A stretch of 27,904 nt of DNA, taken from NCBI GenBank assembly GCA_016933985.1, contig JAFGTU010000143.1, forward strand, positions 1 through 27,904, given 5' to 3'. Under the pieces are notes generated by a model that saw only the letters and a list, made by a program, of their open reading frames with translations, was not told the DNA's origin and searched no databases. The stretch comes from Sedimentisphaerales bacterium. GTDB lineage: Bacteria > Planctomycetota > Phycisphaerae > Sedimentisphaerales > Anaerobacaceae. Shown here piece after piece: positions 1-7,438 of the stretch. Position numbers and translations under genes: made by a program. Position 1 is the first letter of the stretch. Each line of letters starts with the position of its first letter.

Positions 1-3
1 CCT

Positions 4-896
4 GTTGTGGCTTGCACTCAGGGGCGGATCAGTTACAATGCCGGGACTATGGGACGATACTACGGATCAGTTGTGGCTTGCACTCAGGGGCGGATCAGTT
101 ACAATTCCGCCGCGTCCGCTTGGCGCGTCCGCTTTGTTGTGGCTTGCACTCAGGGGCGGATCAGTTACAATTTGCTGCGCATTATTGCCCAGGGCAACCA
201 GTTGTGGCTTGCACTCAGGGGCGGATCAGTTACAATACGGCCTTGATACGAACGCCGGGACGAGCTGTTGTGGCTTGCACTCAGGGGCGGATCAGTTACA
301 ATTGCAGGGACAACGAATTACAACGGCGTCTTGTTGTGGCTTGCACTCAGGGGCGGATCAGTTACAATCCGAATTTTATTAGACGCTCCTACCGGACTGT
401 TGTGGCTTGCACTCAGGGGCGGATCAGTTACAATGGATACTGCGATAGCCCGGTTACGAATCTCGTTGTGGCTTGCACTCAGGGGCGGATCAGTTACAAT
501 GATTAACGCCGGGACAGAAGCTTATGGTCCGTTGTGGCTTGCACTCAGGGGCGGATCAGTTACAATACGCTGCCTAGTGGGTCGAAAACCTGTACTGTTG
601 TGGCTTGCACTCAGGGGCGGATCAGTTACAATGCCGTATGCGCAGGGGATTTCCTCTACCGGGTTGTGGCTTGCACTCAGGGGCGGATCAGTTACAATGT
701 AGTATGATCTGAGCGTTCCTTGATAAGTGTTGTGGCTTGCACTCAGGGGCGGATCAGTTACAATAACCACGATGCGATATTACGTTGCGACTCGGTTGTG
801 GCTTGCACTCAGGGGCGGATCAGTTACAATGATAGTGCTTAACGGTTAGCGTAGAGCGTAGTTGTGGCTTGCACTCAGGGGCGGATCAGTTACAAT
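4..896 (+). CRISPR. Type II-C CRISPR array, 14 visible repeats
   Basis: Fourteen identical 36-nt repeats start at 4, 70, 136, 201, 267, 333, 399, 465, 531, 597, 663, 729, 795 and 861. They begin GTTGTGGCTTGC and end ATCAGTTACAAT. Thirteen complete unique spacers lie between them, all 30 nt except the third (172-200, 29 nt). Bases 1-3 are the end of another spacer, so the array continues off the left edge. The GTTGTGG...TACAAT ends match the usual type II-C repeat pattern, and the plus-strand reading gives the crRNA orientation because the tracrRNA anti-repeat at 5316-5351 is its complement. The last repeat, next to cas2, shows no decay, so I cannot tell from repeat degeneration which end is older. 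Each repeat contains TTGCAC, 16 nt, TACAAT, which looks like a promoter. Confidence 0.98.
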
Positions 897-900
897 TATC

Positions 901-939
901 TCGCCCGCAAGTCCTTGCTTAGCAAGGACTTGCGGGCGA
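901..939. repeat. Perfect 18-bp palindrome between array and cas2
   Basis: Arms 901-918 and 922-939 are exact reverse complements around a TTA loop. The structure starts 4 nt after the last CRISPR repeat and ends 6 nt before the cas2 stop codon, where array and cas transcripts converge. No T-run follows on either strand, so it is not a textbook intrinsic terminator. It could still stop or protect both transcripts. Confidence 0.85.
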
Positions 940-945
940 AATGCG

Positions 946-1275
946 CTAGAATAATTCGAGCTGGAGGGGCTGTCGGGGAGGCGGTTTTCGCATTTTTCCC
1001 CAGAAAGTGTGCATACGCTCGAACTGCTTATCGGTGATTGTGACGAGGCGAACCTCGCCGTCCGGCGGCAAAAAACCCTTGACCCGATTGTAGTGCATTT
1101 CAGCATTTTCTTCGCTCGCACAATGCCTTACATACACCGAATATTGTAGCATGCCGAAGCCGTTTTTCAAGAGATTTTTTCTGAAATAGGTATAGTCTTT
1201 TCTCGCCTGCTTCGTATCTGTCGGCAAGTCGAACATGGCAAATATCCACACCGCTCTATACCCGCTTAAGATCAT
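946..1275 (-). CDS. cas2: CRISPR-associated endoribonuclease-fold protein Cas2
   Basis: This 109-residue protein has the Cas2 ferredoxin-like pattern. A first beta-strand (AVWIFAMFDLP, residues 8-18) carries the conserved aspartate, followed by a basic helix (ARKDYTYFRKNLLKNGF) and a strand MLQYSVYVR. Cas2 bridges two Cas1 dimers in the spacer-integration complex, so its role here is adaptation. The ATG overlaps the cas1 stop as ATGA (1272-1275), implying translational coupling. It is the last gene of the cas9-cas1-cas2 operon and converges with the array. Identification is firm from sequence pattern and context. Confidence 0.96.
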   Translation of the reverse strand: MILSGYRAVWIFAMFDLPTDTKQARKDYTYFRKNLLKNGFGMLQYSVYVRHCASEENAEMHYNRVKGFLPPDGEVRLVTITDKQFERMHTFWGKMRKPPPRQPLQLELF

Positions 1276-2177
1276 AATTCAGGCAAGTCCACATCTTTCT
1301 GCTCCCCGGCGAAGCACCTCTGCAAGCTCGCCATCGTCCGATGCAGTCCGACCATTAGAGGCCCCTTGTATCCCGCAATCTCAACCTCGTCATAGAGAAT
1401 TTCAAGCAGTCGGGCCTTGATTCTCTGATCAAGCTCATCGGGCGCGCCCTCGCCCCGGCAGATCTCCCTGACCTTACTTTCCACAAACCCGCGAAACGGC
1501 TCGACCATATCGTCCGCTAAGCAAAAGGCGTTATACCTGTTGCGATGATGAATCCCAAGCGACGGCAGCAGACCCGCAGAGCAAAGCGCCCGCGCAACGG
1601 CGGCACGCATCACCATATATCCGTAGTTGAGCAGATTGTTCGGCGGCGCCCCGTCGATATCCCGACGGAACTGCTGCCCGACCAGATCAACATCCTGCAA
1701 GTATGCCGCCCAGTACCGTTTGCTTGCTTGCGCTTCTATATTCTCCGGGTCGCCCGAACGAACCCGCCGTCGCAAAGCCATCAGCCAATTGTATGCCTCG
1801 CTGCCTTTACCCAATATCTTGGCCTGATGCCGAATCTTCGCCCGGACTATCTGCTTCCACAGGCGTTTCTTCACCGGCTCGGCCGCCTCTATTTGCTCTC
1901 TGAACCGCTCCGCTTGAATGCTGTTGCTCTCGATGGGAAGGAGCATCCCCGCCGGATGGTGGTCGCCCCCGCAGAGGACAACCGCCGCCCCCTTCTCCAA
2001 AAGCTGCGTGAATACGCAATGAGTGTAGGTCGTCGCCTGGTGATCCACCAGCAGCACGCCGATATCCTCGCAAGGTATCCGCGATAGCTCGCTAGCATTC
2101 TCTCGAATCACCAACTGCCCGTACTGAATCGACAGGTGCGTCCGTGCCGAAGAAATTTCGACAATACGCTTAATCAT
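1272..2177 (-). CDS. cas1: CRISPR-associated integrase Cas1 (type II-C)
   Basis: Cas1 is the metal-dependent integrase that inserts new spacers. From the ATG at 2177 the protein has 301 residues, normal for type II. The N-terminal beta domain starts MIKRIVEISS. The helical catalytic domain carries E148 (ENIEA), the H210/H211 pair (LGIHHRN) and E226 (ADDMVEPFR), matching the Glu-His-Glu/Asp metal site. The frame stays open upstream to an ATG at 2273 overlapping the cas9 stop and a TTG at 2303, adding 32 or 42 residues. None of these starts has a clear Shine-Dalgarno sequence. I chose 2177 because family members begin at this strand. The ATG at 2273 would couple translation to cas9 and remains possible. 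Confidence 0.96.
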   Translation of the reverse strand: MIKRIVEISSARTHLSIQYGQLVIRENASELSRIPCEDIGVLLVDHQATTYTHCVFTQLLEKGAAVVLCGGDHHPAGMLLPIESNSIQAERFREQIEAAEPVKKRLWKQIVRAKIRHQAKILGKGSEAYNWLMALRRRVRSGDPENIEAQASKRYWAAYLQDVDLVGQQFRRDIDGAPPNNLLNYGYMVMRAAVARALCSAGLLPSLGIHHRNRYNAFCLADDMVEPFRGFVESKVREICRGEGAPDELDQRIKARLLEILYDEVEIAGYKGPLMVGLHRTMASLQRCFAGEQKDVDLPEL

Positions 2178-2265
2178 TAGCTTTTGGACCGCGACGCCCG
2201 GCGTTATGCGCCACCAACCTGCATCGGCTAAATACCGTCTCAGTTTTAGCGATAAATTTCCATTC

Positions 2266-5244
2266 CTAATCATTCGCAGGCCGAACCCGTCCGAGCGGAT
2301 CAACTGCTACCTTGACCCCCTTTAGGGTGGTCACACTCTTTCGTTGAATCATGGGAGGCTTGTCAGTATCAGAAAGCTTGCCGGAGAAAACGTGCGGGCG
2401 CAGCACTATTCGCCCATCGTAAATGATCTTCTGGACACGGTATAGATCATACACCCCATCGCCAAGCTCCAACATAAACATTTCATTGGGAGCCAGCGAG
2501 CATACAAACTTTTTATCAGGCCCGTGGTCTTTTTGAACAACCGCCTCGCCCTTTTGGCTTCTCTGCACAGCGCTAAACATAGAAACAACCTTGCCGTCAC
2601 GTTTTAACCTGCCACGCTTATCCGTGTACTCGAATATCTCAACATGGTGGTTGCTGCCCGGCTCGACCACTCGATAAACATTCCCGGAGGCATCTTTCAG
2701 GGGAATGACATTGTTCTTTACGTCGTGTATTCTCACGCTCTTTATCGGGACCTTTTTGGTCGATCTGGTTGTTTTCATATACAACGGTTCTTTCCATACT
2801 TCTTTCGGGATACTGCTGGCGTTGTCGATGTCAATACCTTTCTCTACAAGTCGGTCTTTCACAATCTCTCGGACAACCGGGTCAACAATCTTATCAACCA
2901 TAGGAATCGTCAGGGTATCCAACGATTTGCGATAGGCATAAAAATCCTGTCCATTTTCATCTTTTTTGCCTGTCGGGCCATAGTTTGTCTCTTCGTGGAG
3001 CTTGCCGGAGACCTTCCGGTTCGCCCGGTGAGAAACGTTGATATGCTTAACCTTCTCTCGAACCTCCTCTCTGAAGTCCGGCCAGGGCGTTCTAAATGCA
3101 ATGCCTTCGACCGAATACTTGCTCCTTGCCAGTTGGCGCAAGTGCTCATTCTGTGTCACTCCGACGACAATAGCATCCACCGCGTGCCGACGATGGTCGT
3201 CGTCCCGGCGCGTTCCAAGCTCGTCGAAGATCCCATCCAAACCCCATTGGTGGCGAAGCTCGCTGGTAACTTTGCCTCTGCTGCCGCGCACATATACACC
3301 AAGCTGCTTTAGGTACTTAACCGCCTCCCGGCAAATATATCGGGTGTCATTGAGCTCTCGCGCAATGTGCTCGTCGAGGTCTATTTCTTTTTGGAGGAAC
3401 TTCTTTCGCTTGGGCCAGGGCAGAACCTTTATGTTTTGCTTAATCTGATCGTATTTCTCCTCATCGTGGCTGTATGCCTCGAACGGCGTCTGGCCCTTCT
3501 TAACGTGTATGTTCTCGTGAACTTCGCAGAGCGTTTTATTCATATAGCTGTCATCGAGACTGCGGTCATAGGGGAGTATATGCTCAATCTGAAACTCAGG
3601 GTTTGGCCCAAACAAGGCAGTTTGCGAGATGTGTTTGCCTGTGTATGGGCAAGTATGACCGCACTCCTCCCAGAGTTTATACTTGATAATATCGTCTCGA
3701 GTCGGTTTGTTGATTTTTATGTCTTCAATAAGCCGGTTACCCGCTTCCTCGTTCCTCTTTTTGTTCTCCAACATCTTCCAGTGCAGTTCCTCGCGTTGAC
3801 GAGCGCTCCCCTGCACGTCCCTCGCCATTTCAATTACTATCTTTCCCGGCTTGCCATATTCGCGAATCACCGCATTAACGACCTTGCGAACCTCGACAAT
3901 CGCTTTCTGAACAATTGGATTTCTCAAATCCGAGGGTAACGGCAGCCTATCGAGAGCTTCTCTGGTCTTGTCACGCTTACACCCGGCCAGCTCAATTGCA
4001 TCGCTCGTTATGGCGCCCTTCTCCATAAAAGGCAATAACTTCTGTATCGCCTTACGAGAAAAACTCATATATCCCCGAGGTAACGTGATTTTCAAGACAG
4101 CTTCAGTCTGCTTATCGTCGAAGCCGTATTCGCTCTTCATTTTTACCGCAAGCTCATCGTCCTCAAGCTCGACAACCGCTTCATTCAACTTGATCTTTTC
4201 ATCTTCGGGCATCGCATCCCATCGCTTCGCTCCAAATATGTTCTTGCTCCTCATAGCTGCAGAAAAAATGTCCCCTTTAAGTGCCTTTACTTTGCCTTCC
4301 TGTTCGAGATTAAAAAGCTGAGCCTCCATCAGTCCCAACTTTTCTCGAACCTTGTCAAACGTAATTTCTTTCTTTTGGTGAAGTTCTTGTACCAGAGTCT
4401 TGCGCTGATCTTCGCTCAATCCGTTCTCTGAGCCGTCTGGATTCTGAATTCTCAGGTTGTTGACGTCCTGCAGTACTCGAAATCGTATCGCATACCAATC
4501 GCCCCGCGGACAGCGTTTTTCTCCGGTCTCAAGCTCGCAATCTCCAATCGACTCCTTCTGCGGTTTTATTGGCCTCTGGAAGAATATGATCCCGTCGCGT
4601 ATTTCTTTCCGCAGTTCATCGTGGAGGGACTCCGGATAAAACTGTGCCTGTTTCGTCCAAAGGAGATCGAATTCCTGTTGGTACATCGAGCGGAATGTGT
4701 ATTGCTTGCGTATTCGCTGCTCATCCGGGTTCAGTCCCACAAAATACTCTCCAATCGTCCGGCATTTCTTTAGATCTATTTCCGCCTGCAGTGCATTTGC
4801 GCCCTTTACGACTACCCCGTCTTCTTTCGACTTTCCGCTCTTGCGATTGCTCTTAAATCCTCTGCGTTGGCTCAAGTGATAGAGAACTCGCCCGAATTGA
4901 AAGGGTTCAAGCCTATCGTCCAAACCCTTTTTGCGAAGCGCGTATGCATCTTGCTGAAACAGCGAACGAAGTTCTGAATCATCCCCTGGAAGTAATCCTG
5001 CTCTCCGAAGCAGGTTCACCAATCGCTCTTTTCTCCGATTTCGTCTCTGGTGCGTTCGCCTTGTGCCCCGCGCCTCCCTACGCGTGGCATTCCTGGATTT
5101 CTCCAAACCTTTGGTGTCCCTGTCAACCCCCTCCGGGAACACCCGCACTCCAAGGTTTATGATCCCCGCCTTCTCTTCTGCCTGAAGAAGCCCCCAGCCA
5201 ACGCTATTTGACCCGATATCCAGTCCAAGTGTGTAGCCAGCCAT
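2266..5244 (-). CDS. cas9: Type II-C Cas9 endonuclease, 992 aa
   Basis: This is the RNA-guided dual-nuclease effector. RuvC-I is LGLDIGSNSVGW with D9. An arginine-rich bridge helix spans about 51-80, and the REC lobe runs to about 450. RuvC-II is KIVIEMARD with E472. The HNH domain (about 528-590) has CPYTGK, IEHILP with H555, and DDSYMNK with N569. RuvC-III is RRHAVDAIVV with H687 and D690. The remainder is the PAM-interacting C-terminus. All expected catalytic residues are present, so it should be an active nuclease. At 992 residues it is in the compact II-C size class, and no csn2 or cas4 lies nearby. GAGGAG sits 6 nt before the ATG. The operon continues into cas1 and cas2, and the tracrRNA diverges 72 nt upstream. 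The PAM cannot be read from sequence. Confidence 0.98.
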   Translation of the reverse strand: MAGYTLGLDIGSNSVGWGLLQAEEKAGIINLGVRVFPEGVDRDTKGLEKSRNATRREARGTRRTHQRRNRRKERLVNLLRRAGLLPGDDSELRSLFQQDAYALRKKGLDDRLEPFQFGRVLYHLSQRRGFKSNRKSGKSKEDGVVVKGANALQAEIDLKKCRTIGEYFVGLNPDEQRIRKQYTFRSMYQQEFDLLWTKQAQFYPESLHDELRKEIRDGIIFFQRPIKPQKESIGDCELETGEKRCPRGDWYAIRFRVLQDVNNLRIQNPDGSENGLSEDQRKTLVQELHQKKEITFDKVREKLGLMEAQLFNLEQEGKVKALKGDIFSAAMRSKNIFGAKRWDAMPEDEKIKLNEAVVELEDDELAVKMKSEYGFDDKQTEAVLKITLPRGYMSFSRKAIQKLLPFMEKGAITSDAIELAGCKRDKTREALDRLPLPSDLRNPIVQKAIVEVRKVVNAVIREYGKPGKIVIEMARDVQGSARQREELHWKMLENKKRNEEAGNRLIEDIKINKPTRDDIIKYKLWEECGHTCPYTGKHISQTALFGPNPEFQIEHILPYDRSLDDSYMNKTLCEVHENIHVKKGQTPFEAYSHDEEKYDQIKQNIKVLPWPKRKKFLQKEIDLDEHIARELNDTRYICREAVKYLKQLGVYVRGSRGKVTSELRHQWGLDGIFDELGTRRDDDHRRHAVDAIVVGVTQNEHLRQLARSKYSVEGIAFRTPWPDFREEVREKVKHINVSHRANRKVSGKLHEETNYGPTGKKDENGQDFYAYRKSLDTLTIPMVDKIVDPVVREIVKDRLVEKGIDIDNASSIPKEVWKEPLYMKTTRSTKKVPIKSVRIHDVKNNVIPLKDASGNVYRVVEPGSNHHVEIFEYTDKRGRLKRDGKVVSMFSAVQRSQKGEAVVQKDHGPDKKFVCSLAPNEMFMLELGDGVYDLYRVQKIIYDGRIVLRPHVFSGKLSDTDKPPMIQRKSVTTLKGVKVAVDPLGRVRPAND

Positions 5245-5278
5245 AACAGTCTCCTCAAGAAATTTTTTGAATTTGTTC

Positions 5279-5307
5279 TTGATTTCTTGGCTCTCTTATC
5301 GTATTCT
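5279..5307 (+). promoter_or_regulatory. Predicted tracrRNA promoter
   Basis: TTGATT (5279-5284), 17 nt, then TATTCT (5302-5307) gives 4/6 matches in each hexamer with ideal spacing. The predicted start is near 5314, just before the anti-repeat. The site lies in the 71-nt gap between the cas9 start codon and the tracrRNA, pointing away from cas9. Confidence 0.5.
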
Positions 5308-5315
5308 CGCTGTAG

Positions 5316-5430
5316 ATTGTAACTGATCCGTGCCTGCGTGCTTGTCACAACAAGGGATTCGCTGAAAGGCGCAATCCCGCAGGCACTGCCCCGGCGGGCA
5401 TTGCAAAATGCCCTCCGGGGCAAACCTTTG
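5316..5430 (+). ncRNA. tracrRNA for the type II-C Cas9
   Basis: Bases 5316-5351 match the reverse complement of the CRISPR repeat at 30 of 36 positions. Two of the six differences are G-U wobbles in the RNA duplex. The other four give a U-U/U-U internal bulge opposite repeat positions 9-10 and two isolated mismatches. A first stem follows (GGGATT 5354-5359 with AATCCC 5373-5378), then a long hairpin (TGCCCCGG 5387-5394 with CCGGGGCA 5415-5422, capped by GGGCATT 5396-5402 with AATGCCC 5407-5413 around a GCAA loop). The T-rich CCTTTGTT then fits a terminator. This layout resembles the Neisseria II-C tracrRNA: nexus-like stem, CTGCCCC, GC-rich terminal hairpin. The exact ends are inferred. Confidence 0.9.
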
Positions 5431-5737
5431 TTACCAAGTCCCGAAGAACCAGTCTCAACCGAACATTCCGGCCATTTTATCCATTCACAGGCCCCCTACA
5501 ACCCAAATTCCCCGATTTTTCCCCAGCAAAATCGGAAATCGTCGTTTTTGCGTAAATATCGAAGCCTCGTTTTCCACCAAGTCCGCTTTATATCCGGATG
5601 TGATTGAATGTTCATTTTCGTGTATAATACGTCTCGGCTACATACTTATATTTGAGGTTTATTGGGTGTGGCATTCTGAAATCTTATGAATTTCCCTCGG
5701 CTGAAGAAAGTCAGCCAGGGCGGGCGAGACCCTTGGA
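5431..5737. other. Gap between tracrRNA and 2H gene
   Basis: I see no gene here. It contains an AT-rich inverted repeat (CCGATTTT 5512-5519 with AAAATCGG 5528-5535) that could be a second stop for tracrRNA read-through, and the promoter-like element at 5612-5636 described separately. Confidence 0.6.
5612..5636 (+). promoter_or_regulatory. Shared 25-bp promoter-like element, copy A
   Basis: TCATTTTC, one variable base, then TGTATAATACGTCTCG. It includes a perfect -10 hexamer TATAAT (5623-5628). The same 25-bp block, with one difference, occurs on the minus strand at 19727-19751 upstream of dxs. No good -35 hexamer sits 16-18 nt upstream. The -10 lies 109 nt before the 2H gene start. Confidence 0.65.
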
Positions 5738-6355
5738 ATGGCGAAAATAGCTGTTGACGTTGTATTGTTGCCTTCGGAAACGATGGCCGATAAGGTCATC
5801 GAGGCGAACCGGCGGCTGCCGGACAAGCGAATCACGCTATCCAAAGAAGGCTGCCTGCCTCATATTTCCCTGGCTATGGGCTGTATCGAGCAAGACAATG
5901 TCCGTCAGATAGAAGGTATCCTGAGCGAAATCGCCGAGCAATTTGCCGTAGGGCGGCTGAAGATTGCCGACATTCATCTCGGAGCAAACTCCCTCGGCGA
6001 AAGAGTATCCTCTTTCGAGATAGAAAGAACCGAGGCAATCCAATCTCTTCACGAGCAGGTTATGCAAAGGCTTAAGCTATACTTAAGCTACGACGTAACC
6101 GCGGATATGCTCCTGGCTCCGCCTATAAGCGAATCAACTTTGCGTTGGATAGCCGAATTCCCTGAGAAATCAGCATACGCGAATTTCTTCCCCCATATAA
6201 CTATAGGATATGGAGAAATGGGTTTTTTTTCGGTCCCAGCGGAGTTTTCAGTCTCGAAGCTAGCGCTGTGCCGTTTGGGAAACCACTGCACTTGCCGTAA
6301 AGTTCTAAGCTTCCGGGTATTGGGCGATATCGGTGGGGAGAAAAAAAATAATTAA
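5738..6355 (+). CDS. 2H phosphoesterase-like (2'-5' RNA ligase superfamily) protein
   Basis: The 205-residue protein carries the two HxS/T motifs that define 2H phosphoesterases: LPHISLAMG (H42, S44) and FFPHITIGYG (H153, T155), about 110 residues apart, with alternating beta-strand and helix segments between. Family members act on 2',3'-cyclic or 2'-5' phosphodiester ends of RNA or small nucleotides. The substrate here is unknown. There is no signal peptide, so it should be cytoplasmic. The ATG has no clear Shine-Dalgarno sequence. The gene stands alone, starting about 310 nt beyond the tracrRNA. A functional link to CRISPR is possible but unsupported beyond proximity. The 25-bp element at 5612-5636 is its likely promoter. 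Confidence 0.8.
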   Translation: MAKIAVDVVLLPSETMADKVIEANRRLPDKRITLSKEGCLPHISLAMGCIEQDNVRQIEGILSEIAEQFAVGRLKIADIHLGANSLGERVSSFEIERTEAIQSLHEQVMQRLKLYLSYDVTADMLLAPPISESTLRWIAEFPEKSAYANFFPHITIGYGEMGFFSVPAEFSVSKLALCRLGNHCTCRKVLSFRVLGDIGGEKKNN

Positions 6356-6360
6356 AGCCC

Positions 6361-6389
6361 TTGCACTATTTGGGAAATTCAGGTATTTT
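6361..6389 (+). promoter_or_regulatory. Candidate promoter of the aldo/keto reductase gene
   Basis: TTGCAC (6361-6366), 17 nt, TATTTT (6384-6389). A second candidate, TTGGTT (6388-6393) with TATATG (6411-6416), is also 17 nt apart. Either would serve the gene at 6460. Both are moderate matches. Confidence 0.3.
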
Positions 6390-6459
6390 GGTTGTACCTT
6401 GATTTGGTCGTATATGTTGCATCTTCACAACTGGGGCCGGTTTGGTTGAGTTTTAAGTT

Positions 6460-7419
6460 ATGAGAATGAAACGCCGTGAGTTCCTGACAAGGTCGATTGC
6501 AGGCGCGGGAGGCTTGCTGCTTGGCTCTCATCTTGCACCTGGCGCGACGCCGAAGAACGGGATGTATAATCCCTATGAGCTTGTCCGGCTGGGCAGCACA
6601 AAGATAAAAGTTTCGCGCGTAGGTCTGGGTACGGGAATGCGCGGCGGCGGCAGGCAGTCCAACCATACGCGCATGGGGCACGAGAAATTCGATGCCCTGG
6701 CCCGAGGATGTTACGAAAGAGGCATCAGGCTCTTCGACGTGGCGGATTTGTACGGCACGCAGCCATTTCTTGCAGAGGCGCTGAAGGAACTGCCGCGGAA
6801 AGACTACGCGATATCCACAAAGATATGGTGGCGGCCGGGCGGAATACCTGAGAAAGAGCGCGACCCCGCGGATGTCCTGATCGAGCGGTTCCTCAAAGAG
6901 CTCAACACCGACTACATCGACCTTGTTCTGCTGCACTGCGTCGAATCTGAGAAATGGCCGACGGAGTTAAGCGGATACATGAACACCCTGGCCAAGCTCA
7001 AAAAGAAAGGCCTGATTCGGGCGCACGGCCTTTCGTGTCACTCCCTGGAGGCGCTGCAGAGCTGCGTCGGCGAATCATGGGTCGATTCCGTGCACGCGAG
7101 GATAAACCCCTTTGCGGTGAAAATGGACGTCAGGCAGGTCGAGGATGTGCCCAAGGTCGCAGCAGTGCTCAAGGCCCTGCGAAAGGAGGGGAAAGCCGTC
7201 ATTGGAATGAAGATACTGGGCGAGGGCACTTTCCGTGACAGCGATGAAAAGCGTGACAAGTCGATCAAGTATGCGCTGGAGTCCGGATGCATGGACGCTA
7301 TGGTGGTCGGCTTCGAGAAGATAAATGAAATTGATGACTTTGCGGCGCGTGTCCGCAGAGTTCCGTTGAAGGCCGACGCGAGCATGGCGCAAGCGCGCCA
7401 ATCCGTTCGCGTGGCGTAA
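6460..7419 (+). CDS. Tat-exported aldo/keto reductase
   Basis: The 319-residue protein starts with a twin-arginine signal (MKRREFLTRSIAGAGGLLLG, from residue 3), so it is probably folded in the cytoplasm and exported or membrane-tethered. The rest is an aldo/keto reductase (alpha/beta)8 barrel. The catalytic tetrad is visible: D93 and Y98 in LFDVADLYG, K121 in ISTKIWW, and H159 in LVLLHCV. The family reduces carbonyls with NADPH, but the substrate is not predictable. An exported member would need its cofactor supplied before export. No clear Shine-Dalgarno sequence precedes the ATG at 6460 or the next one at 6466, so the exact start is uncertain. The Rrf2-type regulator follows 19 nt downstream, suggesting a two-gene operon. 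Confidence 0.9.
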   Translation: MRMKRREFLTRSIAGAGGLLLGSHLAPGATPKNGMYNPYELVRLGSTKIKVSRVGLGTGMRGGGRQSNHTRMGHEKFDALARGCYERGIRLFDVADLYGTQPFLAEALKELPRKDYAISTKIWWRPGGIPEKERDPADVLIERFLKELNTDYIDLVLLHCVESEKWPTELSGYMNTLAKLKKKGLIRAHGLSCHSLEALQSCVGESWVDSVHARINPFAVKMDVRQVEDVPKVAAVLKALRKEGKAVIGMKILGEGTFRDSDEKRDKSIKYALESGCMDAMVVGFEKINEIDDFAARVRRVPLKADASMAQARQSVRVA

Positions 7420-7438
7420 TATTTAGAAGGAGGCAATC

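Noticed and set aside
5..770. Several overlapping open frames across the CRISPR array
   Set aside because: They are translations of the repeat unit (recurring CTQGRISYN or WLALRGGSVT peptides) with no ribosome site or family signature.
901..939. Reading the palindrome as an ordinary intrinsic terminator
   Set aside because: The stem is excellent, but neither strand has a T-run after it, so I kept it as an inverted repeat of unknown role.
5157..5423. Minus-strand frame running from the tracrRNA region into cas9
   Set aside because: It contains the anti-repeat translation and is out of frame with cas9; the tracrRNA and cas9 leader explain this interval.
6379..6936. Minus-strand frame overlapping the start of the aldo/keto reductase
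   Set aside because: It is antisense to a Tat signal peptide and catalytic domain and has no recognisable family pattern.
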